Positions 39,735 to 49,582 of a stretch of DNA of 64,000 bases are shown here, in pieces (within the stretch, counting starts at the first letter, position 1; each line of letters opens with the position of its first letter). The DNA comes from Micromonosporaceae bacterium (GTDB taxonomy: Bacteria; Actinomycetota; Actinomycetes; Mycobacteriales; Micromonosporaceae): NCBI GenBank assembly GCA_020027875.1, contig JAHRHA010000004.1, forward strand, positions 1-64,000. Direction: 5' to 3'. The position numbers were made by a program, and so were the translations under genes. Under the pieces are notes generated by a model. The model was not told where the DNA came from and did no database searches. It was given only the letters and a program-made list of their open reading frames with translations.

Positions 39735-41669
39735 ATGCACGCTTCTGCGTACGAGGTGTTGGCCAGTGCGGCCAGTGGGACCCTGAGCTCGTTCTGGCTG
39801 CTGATCGTGATCCCGGCGGCGAGCGGGGGGATCCTGCTCCTGCTCGGACGTCGCGCGGACCGGTGGGGACACCTGCTCGGCTGCGCCAGCGTGGGCGTCG
39901 CCTTCGTCCTTGGTCTTGTCTACTTCTTCCAACTTGGCGGCCTGCCGGCCACCGACCGCAGGGCCACATTGGATCTGTTCACATTCATTCAGGTCGCCGC
40001 CCTTAAGGTCGACTTCGGGTTGCTGTTCGATCCGCTCTCGGCCGTCTTCGTGCTGCTCATCACCGGAGTGGGCTTCCTCATCCACGTGTACGCGGTGGGC
40101 TACATGGCCGACGATCCGAAGCGGCGCACGTTCTTCGCCTATTTCAACATCTTCGTCGCGGCGATGCTCCTGCTGGTGCTGGGCAACAACTACGTGATGC
40201 TATACATCGGCTGGGAGGGCGTCGGTCTCGCCTCGTACCTGTTGATCTCTTTCTGGTATACCCGCCCCAGCGCGGCCACGGCCGGCAAGAAGGCGTTCAT
40301 CATGAACCGCGTCGGCGACGCGGGCCTCGCCATCGCGATCTTCGTGATGTTCGCGAACCTCCACACGGTCAGCTACGACGGTGTCTTCGCCAACGTCGAC
40401 CGGTTCACCAGCGGGACCACGCTAGCGTTGGGTCTACTGCTGCTGATTGGTGCGTGTGGAAAGTCGGGCCAGTTCCCATTGCAGGCGTGGCTGCCGGACG
40501 CGATGGAGGGCCCGACACCCGTCTCCGCCCTCATCCACGCGGCGACGATGGTCACCGCCGGCGTCTATCTCATCGCCCGGTCGAACCCCATCTTCGACGC
40601 CAACCCCACGGCGCAGGCGGTCGTGGCGGCGGTTGGCGCCGTCACGCTGCTGATCGGCTGCATCATCGGCTGCGCGAAGGACGACATCAAGCGGGTGCTG
40701 GCCTGGTCGACCGTGTCGCAGATCGGCTACATGTTCCTCGGCGTCGGCCTGGGCGGCGGAGCGTACGCCCTGGCCATCATCCACCTCCTCGCGCACGGTT
40801 TCTTCAAGGCCGGGCTCTTCCTCGGCGCTGGTTCGGTCATGCACGCCATGAACGACCAGGTCGACATCCGCCGCTTCGGCGGGCTGTGGAAGTACATGAA
40901 GATCACCTGGATCACGTTCGGAGTCGGCTGGCTCGCCATCATCGGCATCCCGCCGCTGTCCGGCTTCTTCTCCAAGGAGCCGATCATCGCGGAGGCCTTC
41001 GACCGGCCCGGGTGGGCGGGCTGGGTCCTCGGGTTCGCGGCGCTGCTCGGCGCCGGCCTTACCGCGTTCTACATGACGCGGCTGTTCGTGCTGACCTTCC
41101 ACGGACCGGAGCGCTGGACGGATGACATCAAGCATCCGCATGAATCGCCGCCGGTGATGACGGTGCCGCTGATGCTGCTCGCGATCGGTTCCGCCGCCGC
41201 CGGCGCGCTCATGGCGACGCCGGTGCAGGACTGGCTGAACCCGACCGTGTTTGGTGTCGAGGGCGGCGAGGTACCCGAGCATGTCCACCTGAGCCATACG
41301 GTGGTGACGATCCTCTCGATCGCGATCACCGTGCTGGGCGGCCTGCTCGGCTGGTGGCTCTTCCGCAACGGAACCTCCCTGCAGGAACAGCCCGCCGGGC
41401 CGGTCGTCACGGCCGCACGCAAGAACCTTTACGGCGACACCGTCAACGAGACCGTCTTCGAGAAGCCCGGCACGTACCTGACCCGAGCACTCGTCTACTT
41501 CGACAACAAGGGCATCGACGGTCTGGTCAATGGGCTGGCCGCCGCTGTCGGCGGCGGATCTGGCCGGCTACGCCGGGCGCAGACCGGGTTCGTCCGCTCT
41601 TACGCCCTATCCATGCTCGGCGGCGCGCTGTTGGTGGCGGTCGCTTTCCTGGTAGTGAGGCTCGGGTAA
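39735..41669 (+). CDS. nuoL: NADH-quinone oxidoreductase subunit L
   Basis: NuoL is the distal antiporter-like proton pump with the long lateral helix. The 644-residue protein shows YIGWEGVGLASYLLISFWYTRP with the key Glu, the Lys in GKKAFIMNRVGDAG, and PLQAWLPDAMEGPTPVSALIHAATMV. The C-terminal ~100 residues contain the traverse helix and final membrane helix. RBS GAGGGA. Confidence 0.96.
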   Translation: MHASAYEVLASAASGTLSSFWLLIVIPAASGGILLLLGRRADRWGHLLGCASVGVAFVLGLVYFFQLGGLPATDRRATLDLFTFIQVAALKVDFGLLFDPLSAVFVLLITGVGFLIHVYAVGYMADDPKRRTFFAYFNIFVAAMLLLVLGNNYVMLYIGWEGVGLASYLLISFWYTRPSAATAGKKAFIMNRVGDAGLAIAIFVMFANLHTVSYDGVFANVDRFTSGTTLALGLLLLIGACGKSGQFPLQAWLPDAMEGPTPVSALIHAATMVTAGVYLIARSNPIFDANPTAQAVVAAVGAVTLLIGCIIGCAKDDIKRVLAWSTVSQIGYMFLGVGLGGGAYALAIIHLLAHGFFKAGLFLGAGSVMHAMNDQVDIRRFGGLWKYMKITWITFGVGWLAIIGIPPLSGFFSKEPIIAEAFDRPGWAGWVLGFAALLGAGLTAFYMTRLFVLTFHGPERWTDDIKHPHESPPVMTVPLMLLAIGSAAAGALMATPVQDWLNPTVFGVEGGEVPEHVHLSHTVVTILSIAITVLGGLLGWWLFRNGTSLQEQPAGPVVTAARKNLYGDTVNETVFEKPGTYLTRALVYFDNKGIDGLVNGLAAAVGGGSGRLRRAQTGFVRSYALSMLGGALLVAVAFLVVRLG

Positions 41670-43214
41670 ATGTCTGACGCTGGCTTTCCGTACCTGTCCC
41701 TCCTGACCGGGCTGCCGCTACTGGGTGCACTCGTCGTGGCGCTGCTGCCCCGCACCCGCCCGGCGCTGGCCAAACAGGTCGCTCTGGCCTGGTCGATCGC
41801 GGTGCTGGGCTTAGCGCTCGCGACATGGTTCGCGTTCGAGCCGAATGGGGACCGGTTCCAGCTACGCGAGTCGTACCCGTGGATCCCGACCTGGGACGCC
41901 CGCTTCACGTTCGCCATCGACGGCATCGCACTAGTGATGATCGCGTTGATCGCGGTATTGGTGCCCCTGGTCATCATCTACTCGTGGGACGAGGTGCGCG
42001 AAGAGACCGGCACGCCCGCCAAGCGGTCCGTGCACGCCTACTTCGCGCTGCTGCTGGCGCTGCAGAGCACGATGATCGGCGTGTTCGCCGCCGCCGACAT
42101 CTTCCTCTTCTACGTCTTCTTCGAGGTCATGCTCGTGCCGATGTATTTCCTCATCGGCTCGTACGGAGGAGCCCGCCGTCAGTACGCCGCGGTGAAGTTC
42201 TTCCTCTACTCGCTCGTCGGCGGCCTCCTTATGCTCGCCGCGGTCATCGGGCTGTGGGTGCTCGGAGGTCACACGTTCGACTGGCAGCGGCTCACCGAGG
42301 CCGACTTCTCCCAGGGTGCTGAGCGTTGGCTGTTCCTGGGTTTCTTCATCGCGTTCGCGATCAAGGCGCCGTTCTTCCCGTTCCATACGTGGCTGCCTGA
42401 CGCGGGTGGGGCGGCCCCGGCCGGGGCGGCCGCGCTGCTTGTCGGCGTGCTGGACAAGGTGGGCACGTTCGGAATTCTGCGCTACTGCCTGCCGCTGTTC
42501 CCCAACGCGTCGAAGTACTTCGCTCCGCTGGGTATCGCGCTCGCGCTTGTCGGGATCATCTATGCAGCCTTACTCGCGGTCGGTCAGAACGATCTGAAGC
42601 GGCTCGTGTCCTACACGTCGGTAGCGCACTTCGGCTTCATCGGCGTTGGCATCTTCGCCTTCACCACCCAGGCCGGCTCGGGCGCGGTGCTCTACATGGT
42701 GAACCACGGCCTCGCCACCGGACTGCTGTTCCTCGTCGTTGGCATGTTCGTGTCGAGGCGTGGTTCTGCACTCGTCGGGGACTTCGGCGGCGCGGGCAAG
42801 ACGGTGCCCGTACTCTCGGGTGTTTTTATCGTCGCCGGTCTCGCGTCGCTGTCGTTGCCGGGCACGGCGCCGTTCGTCAGCGAGTTCCTGGTGCTACTCG
42901 GCACGTTCTCGGTATACAAGACGGTGGCGGTCGTCGCTACGCTCGGCATCATTCTCGGCGCGGCCTACGTGCTGTGGATGATCCAGCGCACCACGCACGG
43001 CACGCCGAACCCGCAGATGGCGAAGGTACGGGGGATGCGCCGGGACCTCTCCTGGCGTGAGTCGATTGTGGTCGGCCCGCTGATCGCGCTGCTGGTGTTC
43101 TTCGGCTTCTATCCGAAGCCACTGCTCGACGTCATCAACCCGGCGGTGGCCTATACGTTGCATGACATCAAAAAAGAGGACCCCGCGCCGTCCGCCCAGG
43201 AGGCTGGCAAGTGA
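41670..43214 (+). CDS. nuoM: NADH-quinone oxidoreductase subunit M
   Basis: NuoM is an antiporter-like proton pump. The 514-residue protein has FYVFFEVMLVPMYFLIGSYGG with the conserved Glu, PFHTWLPDAGGAAPAGAAALLVGVLDKVGTFG and SLPGTAPFVSEFLVLLG. It starts on the base after the nuoL stop and its own stop overlaps the nuoN GTG. Confidence 0.96.
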   Translation: MSDAGFPYLSLLTGLPLLGALVVALLPRTRPALAKQVALAWSIAVLGLALATWFAFEPNGDRFQLRESYPWIPTWDARFTFAIDGIALVMIALIAVLVPLVIIYSWDEVREETGTPAKRSVHAYFALLLALQSTMIGVFAAADIFLFYVFFEVMLVPMYFLIGSYGGARRQYAAVKFFLYSLVGGLLMLAAVIGLWVLGGHTFDWQRLTEADFSQGAERWLFLGFFIAFAIKAPFFPFHTWLPDAGGAAPAGAAALLVGVLDKVGTFGILRYCLPLFPNASKYFAPLGIALALVGIIYAALLAVGQNDLKRLVSYTSVAHFGFIGVGIFAFTTQAGSGAVLYMVNHGLATGLLFLVVGMFVSRRGSALVGDFGGAGKTVPVLSGVFIVAGLASLSLPGTAPFVSEFLVLLGTFSVYKTVAVVATLGIILGAAYVLWMIQRTTHGTPNPQMAKVRGMRRDLSWRESIVVGPLIALLVFFGFYPKPLLDVINPAVAYTLHDIKKEDPAPSAQEAGK

Positions 43215-44794
43215 ACGGTTTCACGATCGCGACGCCGGCGCAGGTGCTGGCCATCGACGTCAGGCTGCCTGATCTCGACTACGCCGCGATGGCGCCGATG
43301 CTGGTTCTCTTTGGCGCGGCGTGTCTCGGCGTGCTGGTGGACGCCTTCGCGCCGCGGCAGAGCCGCCACACGATCCAGTTCGCGCTCTCGTTCATCGCAC
43401 TGACGGTGGCGCTGCTGGCGGTGATTCGGGAGGCTCGCGTGGGCAGCCGCGAGCTCACCGCGGACGTGGCCCTCGCCATCGACGGACCGACGCTGTTTCT
43501 GCAGGGCACCCTCGCGGTCCTCGGCATCGTAGCGCTGCTACTGGTGGGCGAACGGGCGCTGGAGAAGGGCGGCCCGTTCGTGTCGCAGGCGGCGATACCC
43601 GTCGGCAGCGAAGCCGACCGCCGTCAAGCGCGCGAGGAGGGTGCGACCGAGGTCTTCCCCCTCACACTCTTCGCACTCTCGGGCATGATGCTCTTTGTCG
43701 CGGCCAACGACCTGCTGACGATGTTCGTCGCGCTCGAGGTCTTTTCGCTGCCGCTCTACCTGCTTTGCGCGCTAGCGCGACGGCGCCGCCTGGTCAGCCA
43801 GGAGGCGGCGTTGAAGTACTTCCTGTTGGGCGCCTTCGCATCGGCGTTCTTCATCTTCGGCATGGCCCTGCTCTACGGATTCGCCGGCACAGTCTCGTTC
43901 GGCGGCATCCATGACGCGGCGTTGCTCGCGACGACGAGCCCGCTGCTCCTGTTCACTGGCCTGGCGATGGTCGCCGTTGGTCTGCTATTCAAGATCGCCG
44001 CGGTGCCGTTTCATGTGTGGACGCCCGACGTCTATCAGGGCGCCCCCACCTCGGTGACCGCCTTTATGGCCGCGTGTACCAAGGTGGCCGCATTCGGTGG
44101 TCTGCTTCGGGTACTCTACGTCGCGTTCGACCGGGCGCGATGGGACATCGAGCCGGTGATCGGCACGATCGCGATCCTCACCATGTTGGTTGGCGCGATC
44201 CTCGCGGTCACACAGACCGACATCAAGCGCCTCCTCGCCTACTCGTCGATCGCCAACGCGGGTTATCTGCTCGTCGGCGCACTCGCGTTCAGCAAGGAAG
44301 GCTTGTCGTCGGCCATGTTCTACCTTGCCGCGTACGGGTTTACGGTCATCGCCGCGTTCGCGGTCATCACGCTGGTGCGCGACGACGACGGCGAGGCGAC
44401 CCACCTGTCTCGCTGGGCCGGGCTGGGTCGCGAAGCCCCGCTCGTCGCGGGGGTGTTCACCTTCCTGATGCTCGCCTTCGCCGGCATCCCGCTCACCAGC
44501 GGATTCACCAGCAAGTTCGCGGTGTTCGGCGCGGCACTCGGGGTCGGCGAGGCGTGGCCGGTGGCCTTGGTGATCGTCGGAGTGGTGACCAGCATGATCC
44601 TGGCGTTCCCGTATCTGCGGGTCGTGGTGATGATGTGGCTGTCCGAGCCGGCGGAGCAGAGCCCGACCGTGGCCATTCCGGGCGCATTCACATCAGCCGC
44701 GCTCATGGTCGGTGTCCTCGCGACCCTCCTGCTGGGTGTGTTCCCGTCTCCGGTGCTCGACCTCGCCGACCGGGCCGCCGAGTTCATTCGCTAA
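43211..44794 (+). CDS. nuoN: NADH-quinone oxidoreductase subunit N
   Basis: NuoN is the third antiporter-like pump. The 527-residue protein has MFVALEVFSLPLYLLCALARRR with the key Glu, VPFHVWTPDVYQGAPTSVTAFMAACTK and the Lys in DIKRLLAYSSIANAGYLL. GTG start overlaps the nuoM stop. It ends the complete A-N set, with no missing or extra subunit. Confidence 0.96.
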   Translation: MNGFTIATPAQVLAIDVRLPDLDYAAMAPMLVLFGAACLGVLVDAFAPRQSRHTIQFALSFIALTVALLAVIREARVGSRELTADVALAIDGPTLFLQGTLAVLGIVALLLVGERALEKGGPFVSQAAIPVGSEADRRQAREEGATEVFPLTLFALSGMMLFVAANDLLTMFVALEVFSLPLYLLCALARRRRLVSQEAALKYFLLGAFASAFFIFGMALLYGFAGTVSFGGIHDAALLATTSPLLLFTGLAMVAVGLLFKIAAVPFHVWTPDVYQGAPTSVTAFMAACTKVAAFGGLLRVLYVAFDRARWDIEPVIGTIAILTMLVGAILAVTQTDIKRLLAYSSIANAGYLLVGALAFSKEGLSSAMFYLAAYGFTVIAAFAVITLVRDDDGEATHLSRWAGLGREAPLVAGVFTFLMLAFAGIPLTSGFTSKFAVFGAALGVGEAWPVALVIVGVVTSMILAFPYLRVVVMMWLSEPAEQSPTVAIPGAFTSAALMVGVLATLLLGVFPSPVLDLADRAAEFIR

Positions 44795-44872
44795 ACCGCC
44801 AGCTGGTGACGCGCGCCACGCCCGCGGGGCGCGAGGGTGGTCGCGGTGCACGTGTGGCATCGTGAGAACGTG

Positions 44873-45931
44873 ATGAGCAGCGATTCCCGCGCGGTTGGCA
44901 TGACTGCTGACGTGACTGGCCCGCTGGCTGCGCCGAACGCGGCGGTGGGCATCACCTTCGACGACCCCGCGCTTGAAGCGGCGGTCCGGACCTGCCTGGA
45001 CGGCGTGGAGTCCGCGCTGCGGGACGCCGCGACATCGGCTGATCCCGTCTTGGCCGAGGTCGCACGTCACCTCGCCGACGCGGGTGGAAAACGGTTCCGA
45101 CCCCTACTTGTGGCCTTGGCGGCCCAGTTCGGCGACGCGCGTGCGCCGGAGGTGACCAGTGCCGCGGTTGTTGTCGAACTGACCCACCTCGCCACGCTCT
45201 ACCACGACGACGTCATGGACGAGGCGTCGGTTCGCCGGGGCGCCGCGTCCGCGAACGCGCGCTGGGGAAACTCCATCGCCATACTCACCGGCGACTTCCT
45301 GTTCGCTCGCGCCGCCGAAATCGCGGCCGGCCTGGGGCCTGAGGCGGTCCGGATCCAGTCGCGGACGTTCGCCCGACTTGTCCATGGTCAGATCGCGGAG
45401 ACAGTCGGTCCGCGCGAGTCCAACCCGATCGAACACTACCTGCAGGTGATCGCCGATAAGACGGGCTCGCTCATCGGTACATCGGCGCGATTCGGCGCGA
45501 TGTTCAGCGGGGCGCCACCGCCCGTCGTGGAGGCGGTCGCGGCGTACGGAGACACGATCGGTGTCGCCTTCCAACTCTCCGACGACCTGCTCGATATCGC
45601 CTCCGAGTCGGCGGAGTCGGGCAAGACACCCGGTACGGATCTGCGCGAAGGTGTGCCGACGCTCCCCATGCTCTATGCCCTCGCCGACGACGCGGCCGAC
45701 GCCGGCTCCATGCGGATGCGGGAGATCCTCGGGCATGGGCCCATCGCCGATGACGGCGTCGTGGTGGAGGCATTGGACCTGTTGCGGGAATCGGCAGCAA
45801 TGAAGCGGGCCCGGGAGACCGTGCGGGGGTACGCCGAGCGCGCCCGCGCCCAGCTCGCCCACCTGCCCGATGTGCCGGCCCGACATGCCCTCGAGTCCCT
45901 GGCCGATTTCATCGCCGATCGTTCCGCGTAG
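44873..45931 (+). CDS. Polyprenyl diphosphate synthase (menaquinone side chain)
   Basis: This 352-residue trans-prenyltransferase makes the long isoprenoid tail, probably of menaquinone. The two Asp-rich motifs are DDVMD near residues 112-116 and DDLLD near 237-241; GGKRFRPLL is the diphosphate-binding opening. Small residues before the first motif allow long chains. ATG 44873 is chosen over 44837 because homologues begin near here; the ribosome site is weak. Position 79 bases after nuoN suggests shared control with the respiratory genes. Confidence 0.87.
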   Translation: MSSDSRAVGMTADVTGPLAAPNAAVGITFDDPALEAAVRTCLDGVESALRDAATSADPVLAEVARHLADAGGKRFRPLLVALAAQFGDARAPEVTSAAVVVELTHLATLYHDDVMDEASVRRGAASANARWGNSIAILTGDFLFARAAEIAAGLGPEAVRIQSRTFARLVHGQIAETVGPRESNPIEHYLQVIADKTGSLIGTSARFGAMFSGAPPPVVEAVAAYGDTIGVAFQLSDDLLDIASESAESGKTPGTDLREGVPTLPMLYALADDAADAGSMRMREILGHGPIADDGVVVEALDLLRESAAMKRARETVRGYAERARAQLAHLPDVPARHALESLADFIADRSA

Positions 45932-45948
45932 CTCATGAACCACGCGAC

Positions 45949-46010
45949 TCGATCTAGGGCGTAGTCGCGTGGTTAGAGATCAACTCATGCGACTTCGCCC
46001 TAGATCAACG
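45949..46010 (+). repeat. Type A palindromic element, copy 3
   Basis: Arms TCGATCTAGGGCGTAGTCGC (45949-45968) and the partner at 45989-46008 pair with two mismatches; the loop keeps AGAGATCAACTCA. It lies between the convergent polyprenyl synthase and anti-sigma genes. Confidence 0.87.
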
Positions 46011-46035
46011 AAGGTCTGTGGTGCCTTGACGACCA

Positions 46036-46713
46036 CTAGGTGGGTGTCCAGCTGAGCAGCGGCGAACCGTCGTCGCGGTGCAACTCGACCCGGGCGATCT
46101 CCTCGGCCGGTAGGTGGGTCAGTGCGCTGACCGACACCTCCTGACCCGACCGCGCCGCCCACGTGCCGATCTGTTCTCCCGCGCCGCCCGAGCGCGGGTA
46201 GACCACGAGGCGAACCGTCCACTGCCCGTCGTAGCCGCTGGCGTACCGGCACCGCATCTCGATTCGGGTACCCCCGTCGATGGCGACGAGGCCGACCTCG
46301 GCGCTCACCGGCATCTTGGACGCCGCCACCGGCCGCATCGCGGTGAGGCTGGCGGATGGCTGGGCGCCGCGCGATGAGTCGACGAGGTGCACCCCGATGC
46401 CGACCACGGCCGCGAGGCATACCGCCGCCAGTGCCGCGCCCAGGGCGTACCAGGTCCGTCGGCGTTGTTCAGCGTGCCGGCGGGTGGCCACGGCGGCCAG
46501 GGTGCGCGGGAGGAAGGTGGATGGCGCCGGACCGGACGGGATGGCCGTGGCGGGGTCCAGCCGACCGAGCAGGCCCGGGATGACGGCGAGGCCGGCCACT
46601 GCCTTCCGGCACGGGGCACAGGAGGGTAGGTGTCGCTCGAACTCCGCGCGGTCGGCCGGCGCAAGCGCGCCGAGCACATACGCGCCGTCGTCGAACGAGA
46701 ACCGGCACGTCAC
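46036..46713 (-). CDS. Anti-sigma factor with zinc finger and one membrane helix
   Basis: The 225-residue protein has a ZAS-type N-terminus (ERHLPSCAPCRKAV), a linker, one membrane helix (about residues 87-110) and an external domain of about 110 residues with two Cys at most and no RskA signature. It should sequester the sigma factor encoded just upstream; its GTG start overlaps that gene's stop (GTGA). The release signal is unknown. Confidence 0.85.
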   Translation of the reverse strand: MTCRFSFDDGAYVLGALAPADRAEFERHLPSCAPCRKAVAGLAVIPGLLGRLDPATAIPSGPAPSTFLPRTLAAVATRRHAEQRRRTWYALGAALAAVCLAAVVGIGVHLVDSSRGAQPSASLTAMRPVAASKMPVSAEVGLVAIDGGTRIEMRCRYASGYDGQWTVRLVVYPRSGGAGEQIGTWAARSGQEVSVSALTHLPAEEIARVELHRDDGSPLLSWTPT

Positions 46714-47222
46714 CGCGTCACCCCCATCTCATCGAGCACGAGTCGCAGCGCACGCACGGCGTAGTGCGTGCGCGACTTCACGGTCCCGCTGGGGATTCCC
46801 AACGCCGCGGCCGCCTCGGCCACCGAGCGCCCGCGATAGAAGCACTCCACCAGGACCTCGCGGTGCGCCGGCGACAGCTTCTCCAGGGCCTCCGCGATCG
46901 TCCACGCCTCCACCGCCCGGTCGGCCTCATCGAGGTCGGTCCGCGGTTCCGGCGGCGCGTCCGTCACCACCTCGCCCACCCGCACCTCACGCCGGCGCCA
47001 TGCGTCGATGGCGAGTCGCCGTGCCGTCGTGAATAGCCAGGCCCGGGCGGAGCCGCGGTCCGGGTCGAGCGCCTCGGGGTGCCGCCAGGCCCGTACCAGG
47101 GTCTCCTGGACGAGGTCCTCGGCCCGCTGCCGGTCACCGTCGCACAGCCGCACCGCATGCGCGAAGAGCGCGTCGCCATGCTCCGCGTGCAACACTCGAA
47201 TTAGCTCATCGTCGTCAGCCAC
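46710..47222 (-). CDS. ECF sigma factor (SigL/SigM-like)
   Basis: The 170-residue protein has region 2 (LCDGDRQRAEDLVQETLVRAWRHPE, then ARAWLFTTARRLAIDAWRRRE) and region 4 (LSPAHREVLVECFYRGRSVAEAAAALGIPSGTVKSRTHYAVRALR). This resembles SigL of mycobacteria. GTG 47222 gives the usual length; a start at 47267 would add 15 residues. Co-translation with the zinc anti-sigma gene forms an independent signalling unit. Confidence 0.87.
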   Translation of the reverse strand: MADDDELIRVLHAEHGDALFAHAVRLCDGDRQRAEDLVQETLVRAWRHPEALDPDRGSARAWLFTTARRLAIDAWRRREVRVGEVVTDAPPEPRTDLDEADRAVEAWTIAEALEKLSPAHREVLVECFYRGRSVAEAAAALGIPSGTVKSRTHYAVRALRLVLDEMGVTR

Positions 47223-47294
47223 ACCCTGGTAATCCCTACCTCGACCGGGGATCCTGACCGTTGTCACGCGGGCGCGGCGTTGCTGGTTCAGCGC

Positions 47295-48098
47295 TCATGC
47301 GGTGACGCCACCACCGGCGTCGTTCATTGCCCCGGCGACGCTTCGTGCCGCCCCGATGAGGTGGTTACGGACCTCCTCCGGGGAGTCGAGCAAGCGGTCG
47401 GCGGCCATGGCGCAGGCAAGCACGAAGCGGCGCTCAGGATCACGATCCCCGCGCACCACCACAGCGGCGCACGCGATGCCAGTCCGGAACTGAGACACCT
47501 CCATCTGCATGCCACGCCGCTCGCCCGCGATCAGGTCGGCCTCGAGGGCCTCAGGCTGGGTCAAGGTCGAGTTCGTGTACGAACGCATACCCCAATCCTT
47601 GAGGTAGCGCAGCCGCTGATCGTGGGTGAGGGTGGCGAGCAGCGCCTTGCCGAGGGCGGTCGCGTGTGCCCCGTCGTCGAAACCGGGGACCAGATCTTCC
47701 AGGTACGGGGATTGCGGCCCCTCGGCAGCGCTGGCGAGCACGACCTGTCCGCCGACGAACGTGCCCAGGTAGTGGCTGACCCCGGTGCCCGCGGCGGCCT
47801 TGCGAAGCGCCTCATCCACACTCGCCGGGCCGCGGAAGGCGGCGACGAGCTCACGGAACCGGTCGGCGATCTCCAAGCCGCCCACGTAGGTGCCGTCCTC
47901 CCGTCGACTCACATAGCCCTCGTACGCGAGTGTGCGGATCAGATGGTATGTCGTGGCCGTGGTCAGATCGCACCGTCGGGCGATTTGTTTGACCGTGAGC
48001 CCTCTCGGCGTCTGTCCGACCGCCTCCAGGACGCGCAGCGCCCGCGAAACACTGCGGATCAGATCCGACGGTTCCCCATGGGGATGCCGCACCACCAC
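47295..48098 (-). CDS. IclR-family transcriptional regulator
   Basis: The 267-residue protein has the IclR winged helix (RALRVLEAVGQTPRGLTVKQIARRCDLTTATTYHLIRTLAYEGYV) and the GAF-like effector domain (ALGKALLATLTHDQRLRYL, GIACAAVVVRGD). Typical effectors are aromatic or short-chain acids. It starts with GTG 18 bases after the rarD stop, so it may be in that operon; targets are unknown. Confidence 0.87.
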   Translation of the reverse strand: MVVRHPHGEPSDLIRSVSRALRVLEAVGQTPRGLTVKQIARRCDLTTATTYHLIRTLAYEGYVSRREDGTYVGGLEIADRFRELVAAFRGPASVDEALRKAAAGTGVSHYLGTFVGGQVVLASAAEGPQSPYLEDLVPGFDDGAHATALGKALLATLTHDQRLRYLKDWGMRSYTNSTLTQPEALEADLIAGERRGMQMEVSQFRTGIACAAVVVRGDRDPERRFVLACAMAADRLLDSPEEVRNHLIGAARSVAGAMNDAGGGVTA

Positions 48099-48116
48099 CG
48101 TCGTCCCACGCCCCCT

Positions 48117-49073
48117 CTATGACGACATTCTGGAGTCACTCAACCTTAGGTGCTCGCCCACGTCAACGGCGGTGCCAGTGGTCACTGCGCTCCGCGCCTG
48201 TGACCGCAGGTATCGGATGCCGTCCCAGGTGAACACGCCCAGAGCCAGCCATACCAAGACGAAACCCGCGAGCCGGGCCGGTGGCATGGGTTCGCCAAAG
48301 ACGAGGACGCCGCAGGCGAGCTGCAGGATCGGCGCCAGGTATTGCAAGAGTCCGATAGCCGACAGCGGGATCCGGTTGGCGGCGCCGGCGAAGAGGAGCA
48401 GTGGGACCGTGGTGACTGCCCCGGAGAGCACGAGCAGAGCGGTGTGCGCGGCGGAGACCCGGCCAAGAGTCGAGTCGCCGCCCGCGACAAGAATTGACAG
48501 GAAGATGACGGCCGGCACGGTCAGCGCCGCGGACTCGACCAGCAGACCGTCGGCGGCGGGCACCGAGAGCCGCTTCTTCACCAGCCCGTAGAGGCCGAAC
48601 GTGCCGGCCAGAACGAGCGCGAGGTACGGGACATGCCCGTAGTCCGCTGTGAGCACGGCCACGGCCAACGCGCCCACGCCGATCGCGGCCCACTGCGCTG
48701 CGCGCAATCGCTCGCCGAGTACGAAGACGCCCAGCAGCACCGTGACGAGCGGGTTGATGAAGTATCCCAGCGACGTCTCGACCACCCGGTCCGTGTTGAC
48801 GCCGTAGATGTAGGTGCCCCAGTTCACCGCGATGAGCAGCGCGGCCACCGCGATCAGTCCCATCTTGCCGGGCCTGCGGATCAGCGCGGCGATCCGCCGC
48901 CAGCCGCGGGCAACGGCCACGATGAGCACCACCAGCACGAACGACCACACGATCCGGTGCGCCAGGATCTCGACCGGGGTGGCCGGGCGCAACAACTTCC
49001 AGTACAGCGGAAACAGACCCCAGCACAGGTAGGCGCCCAGAGCGAAGAGATATCCCTTGCGCGCCCGGTTCAT
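48117..49073 (-). CDS. rarD: RarD-type EamA transporter
   Basis: The 318-residue protein has ten membrane helices in two EamA repeats: GYLFALGAYLCWGLFPLYWKLL opens the first, NWGTYIYGVNTDRVVETSLGYFINPL and GLLQYLAPILQLACGVLVFGEPM are RarD-type. The substrate is unknown; homologues are named for chloramphenicol sensitivity. The ATG 49073 lacks a ribosome site and has TACGGT seven bases ahead. Confidence 0.87.
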   Translation of the reverse strand: MNRARKGYLFALGAYLCWGLFPLYWKLLRPATPVEILAHRIVWSFVLVVLIVAVARGWRRIAALIRRPGKMGLIAVAALLIAVNWGTYIYGVNTDRVVETSLGYFINPLVTVLLGVFVLGERLRAAQWAAIGVGALAVAVLTADYGHVPYLALVLAGTFGLYGLVKKRLSVPAADGLLVESAALTVPAVIFLSILVAGGDSTLGRVSAAHTALLVLSGAVTTVPLLLFAGAANRIPLSAIGLLQYLAPILQLACGVLVFGEPMPPARLAGFVLVWLALGVFTWDGIRYLRSQARSAVTTGTAVDVGEHLRLSDSRMSS

Positions 49074-49141
49074 ACCGTTCACCGTAAGGCCCGTCTCCCG
49101 GTCGGACTCCTTAGGTGTGCCCGACGTCACGGCTACCGCGA

Positions 49142-49573
49142 TCAGTCGCGGAGGTCGATCTCCATCCACCGGTCGGGATTCACGAGCGGGAGGAAGCCGG
49201 CTGCGGCGTACACGCCGTGTGCGTCGGTTGTGGAGAGCAGGATTCGGCGCACACCATCGGCGGAGAGCCGCTCGCGTACGACCGTCACCAGCCACGTTCC
49301 GAGCCCGCGCCCGCGGGCCTCGGGCGCGATGTACACGTCGCAGAGCCAGGCAAACGTCGCGTGGTCGGTCACGACACGGGCGAAGCCGACCTGGTCACCC
49401 TCGGCCGAGTAGACCCCGAAGCACAGCGATCTATCGACGGAGGTTGACACGACGTCGACCGGGCGGCCCAATGCCCAGTACGCATCGGTGGAGAGCCACC
49501 GGTGTACGCGTGGTACGTCGAGCCGCCCCGCCGACGTGTCGATCTCGTACCCGTCATCCCGGCGCCTCAGCAT
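49142..49573 (-). CDS. GNAT-family N-acetyltransferase
   Basis: The 143-residue protein has the GNAT acetyl-CoA motif A (CDVYIAPEARGRGLGTWLVTVVRERL) and motif B (GVYAAAGFLPL). It opens with a segment EIDTSAGRLDVPRVHRWLSTDAYWALGRP typical of a common actinobacterial and enterobacterial subgroup. Acceptor is unknown. TAACCT lies six bases before the ATG, suggesting a leaderless transcript. Confidence 0.87.
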   Translation of the reverse strand: MLRRRDDGYEIDTSAGRLDVPRVHRWLSTDAYWALGRPVDVVSTSVDRSLCFGVYSAEGDQVGFARVVTDHATFAWLCDVYIAPEARGRGLGTWLVTVVRERLSADGVRRILLSTTDAHGVYAAAGFLPLVNPDRWMEIDLRD

Positions 49574-49582
49574 TCGGCGAGG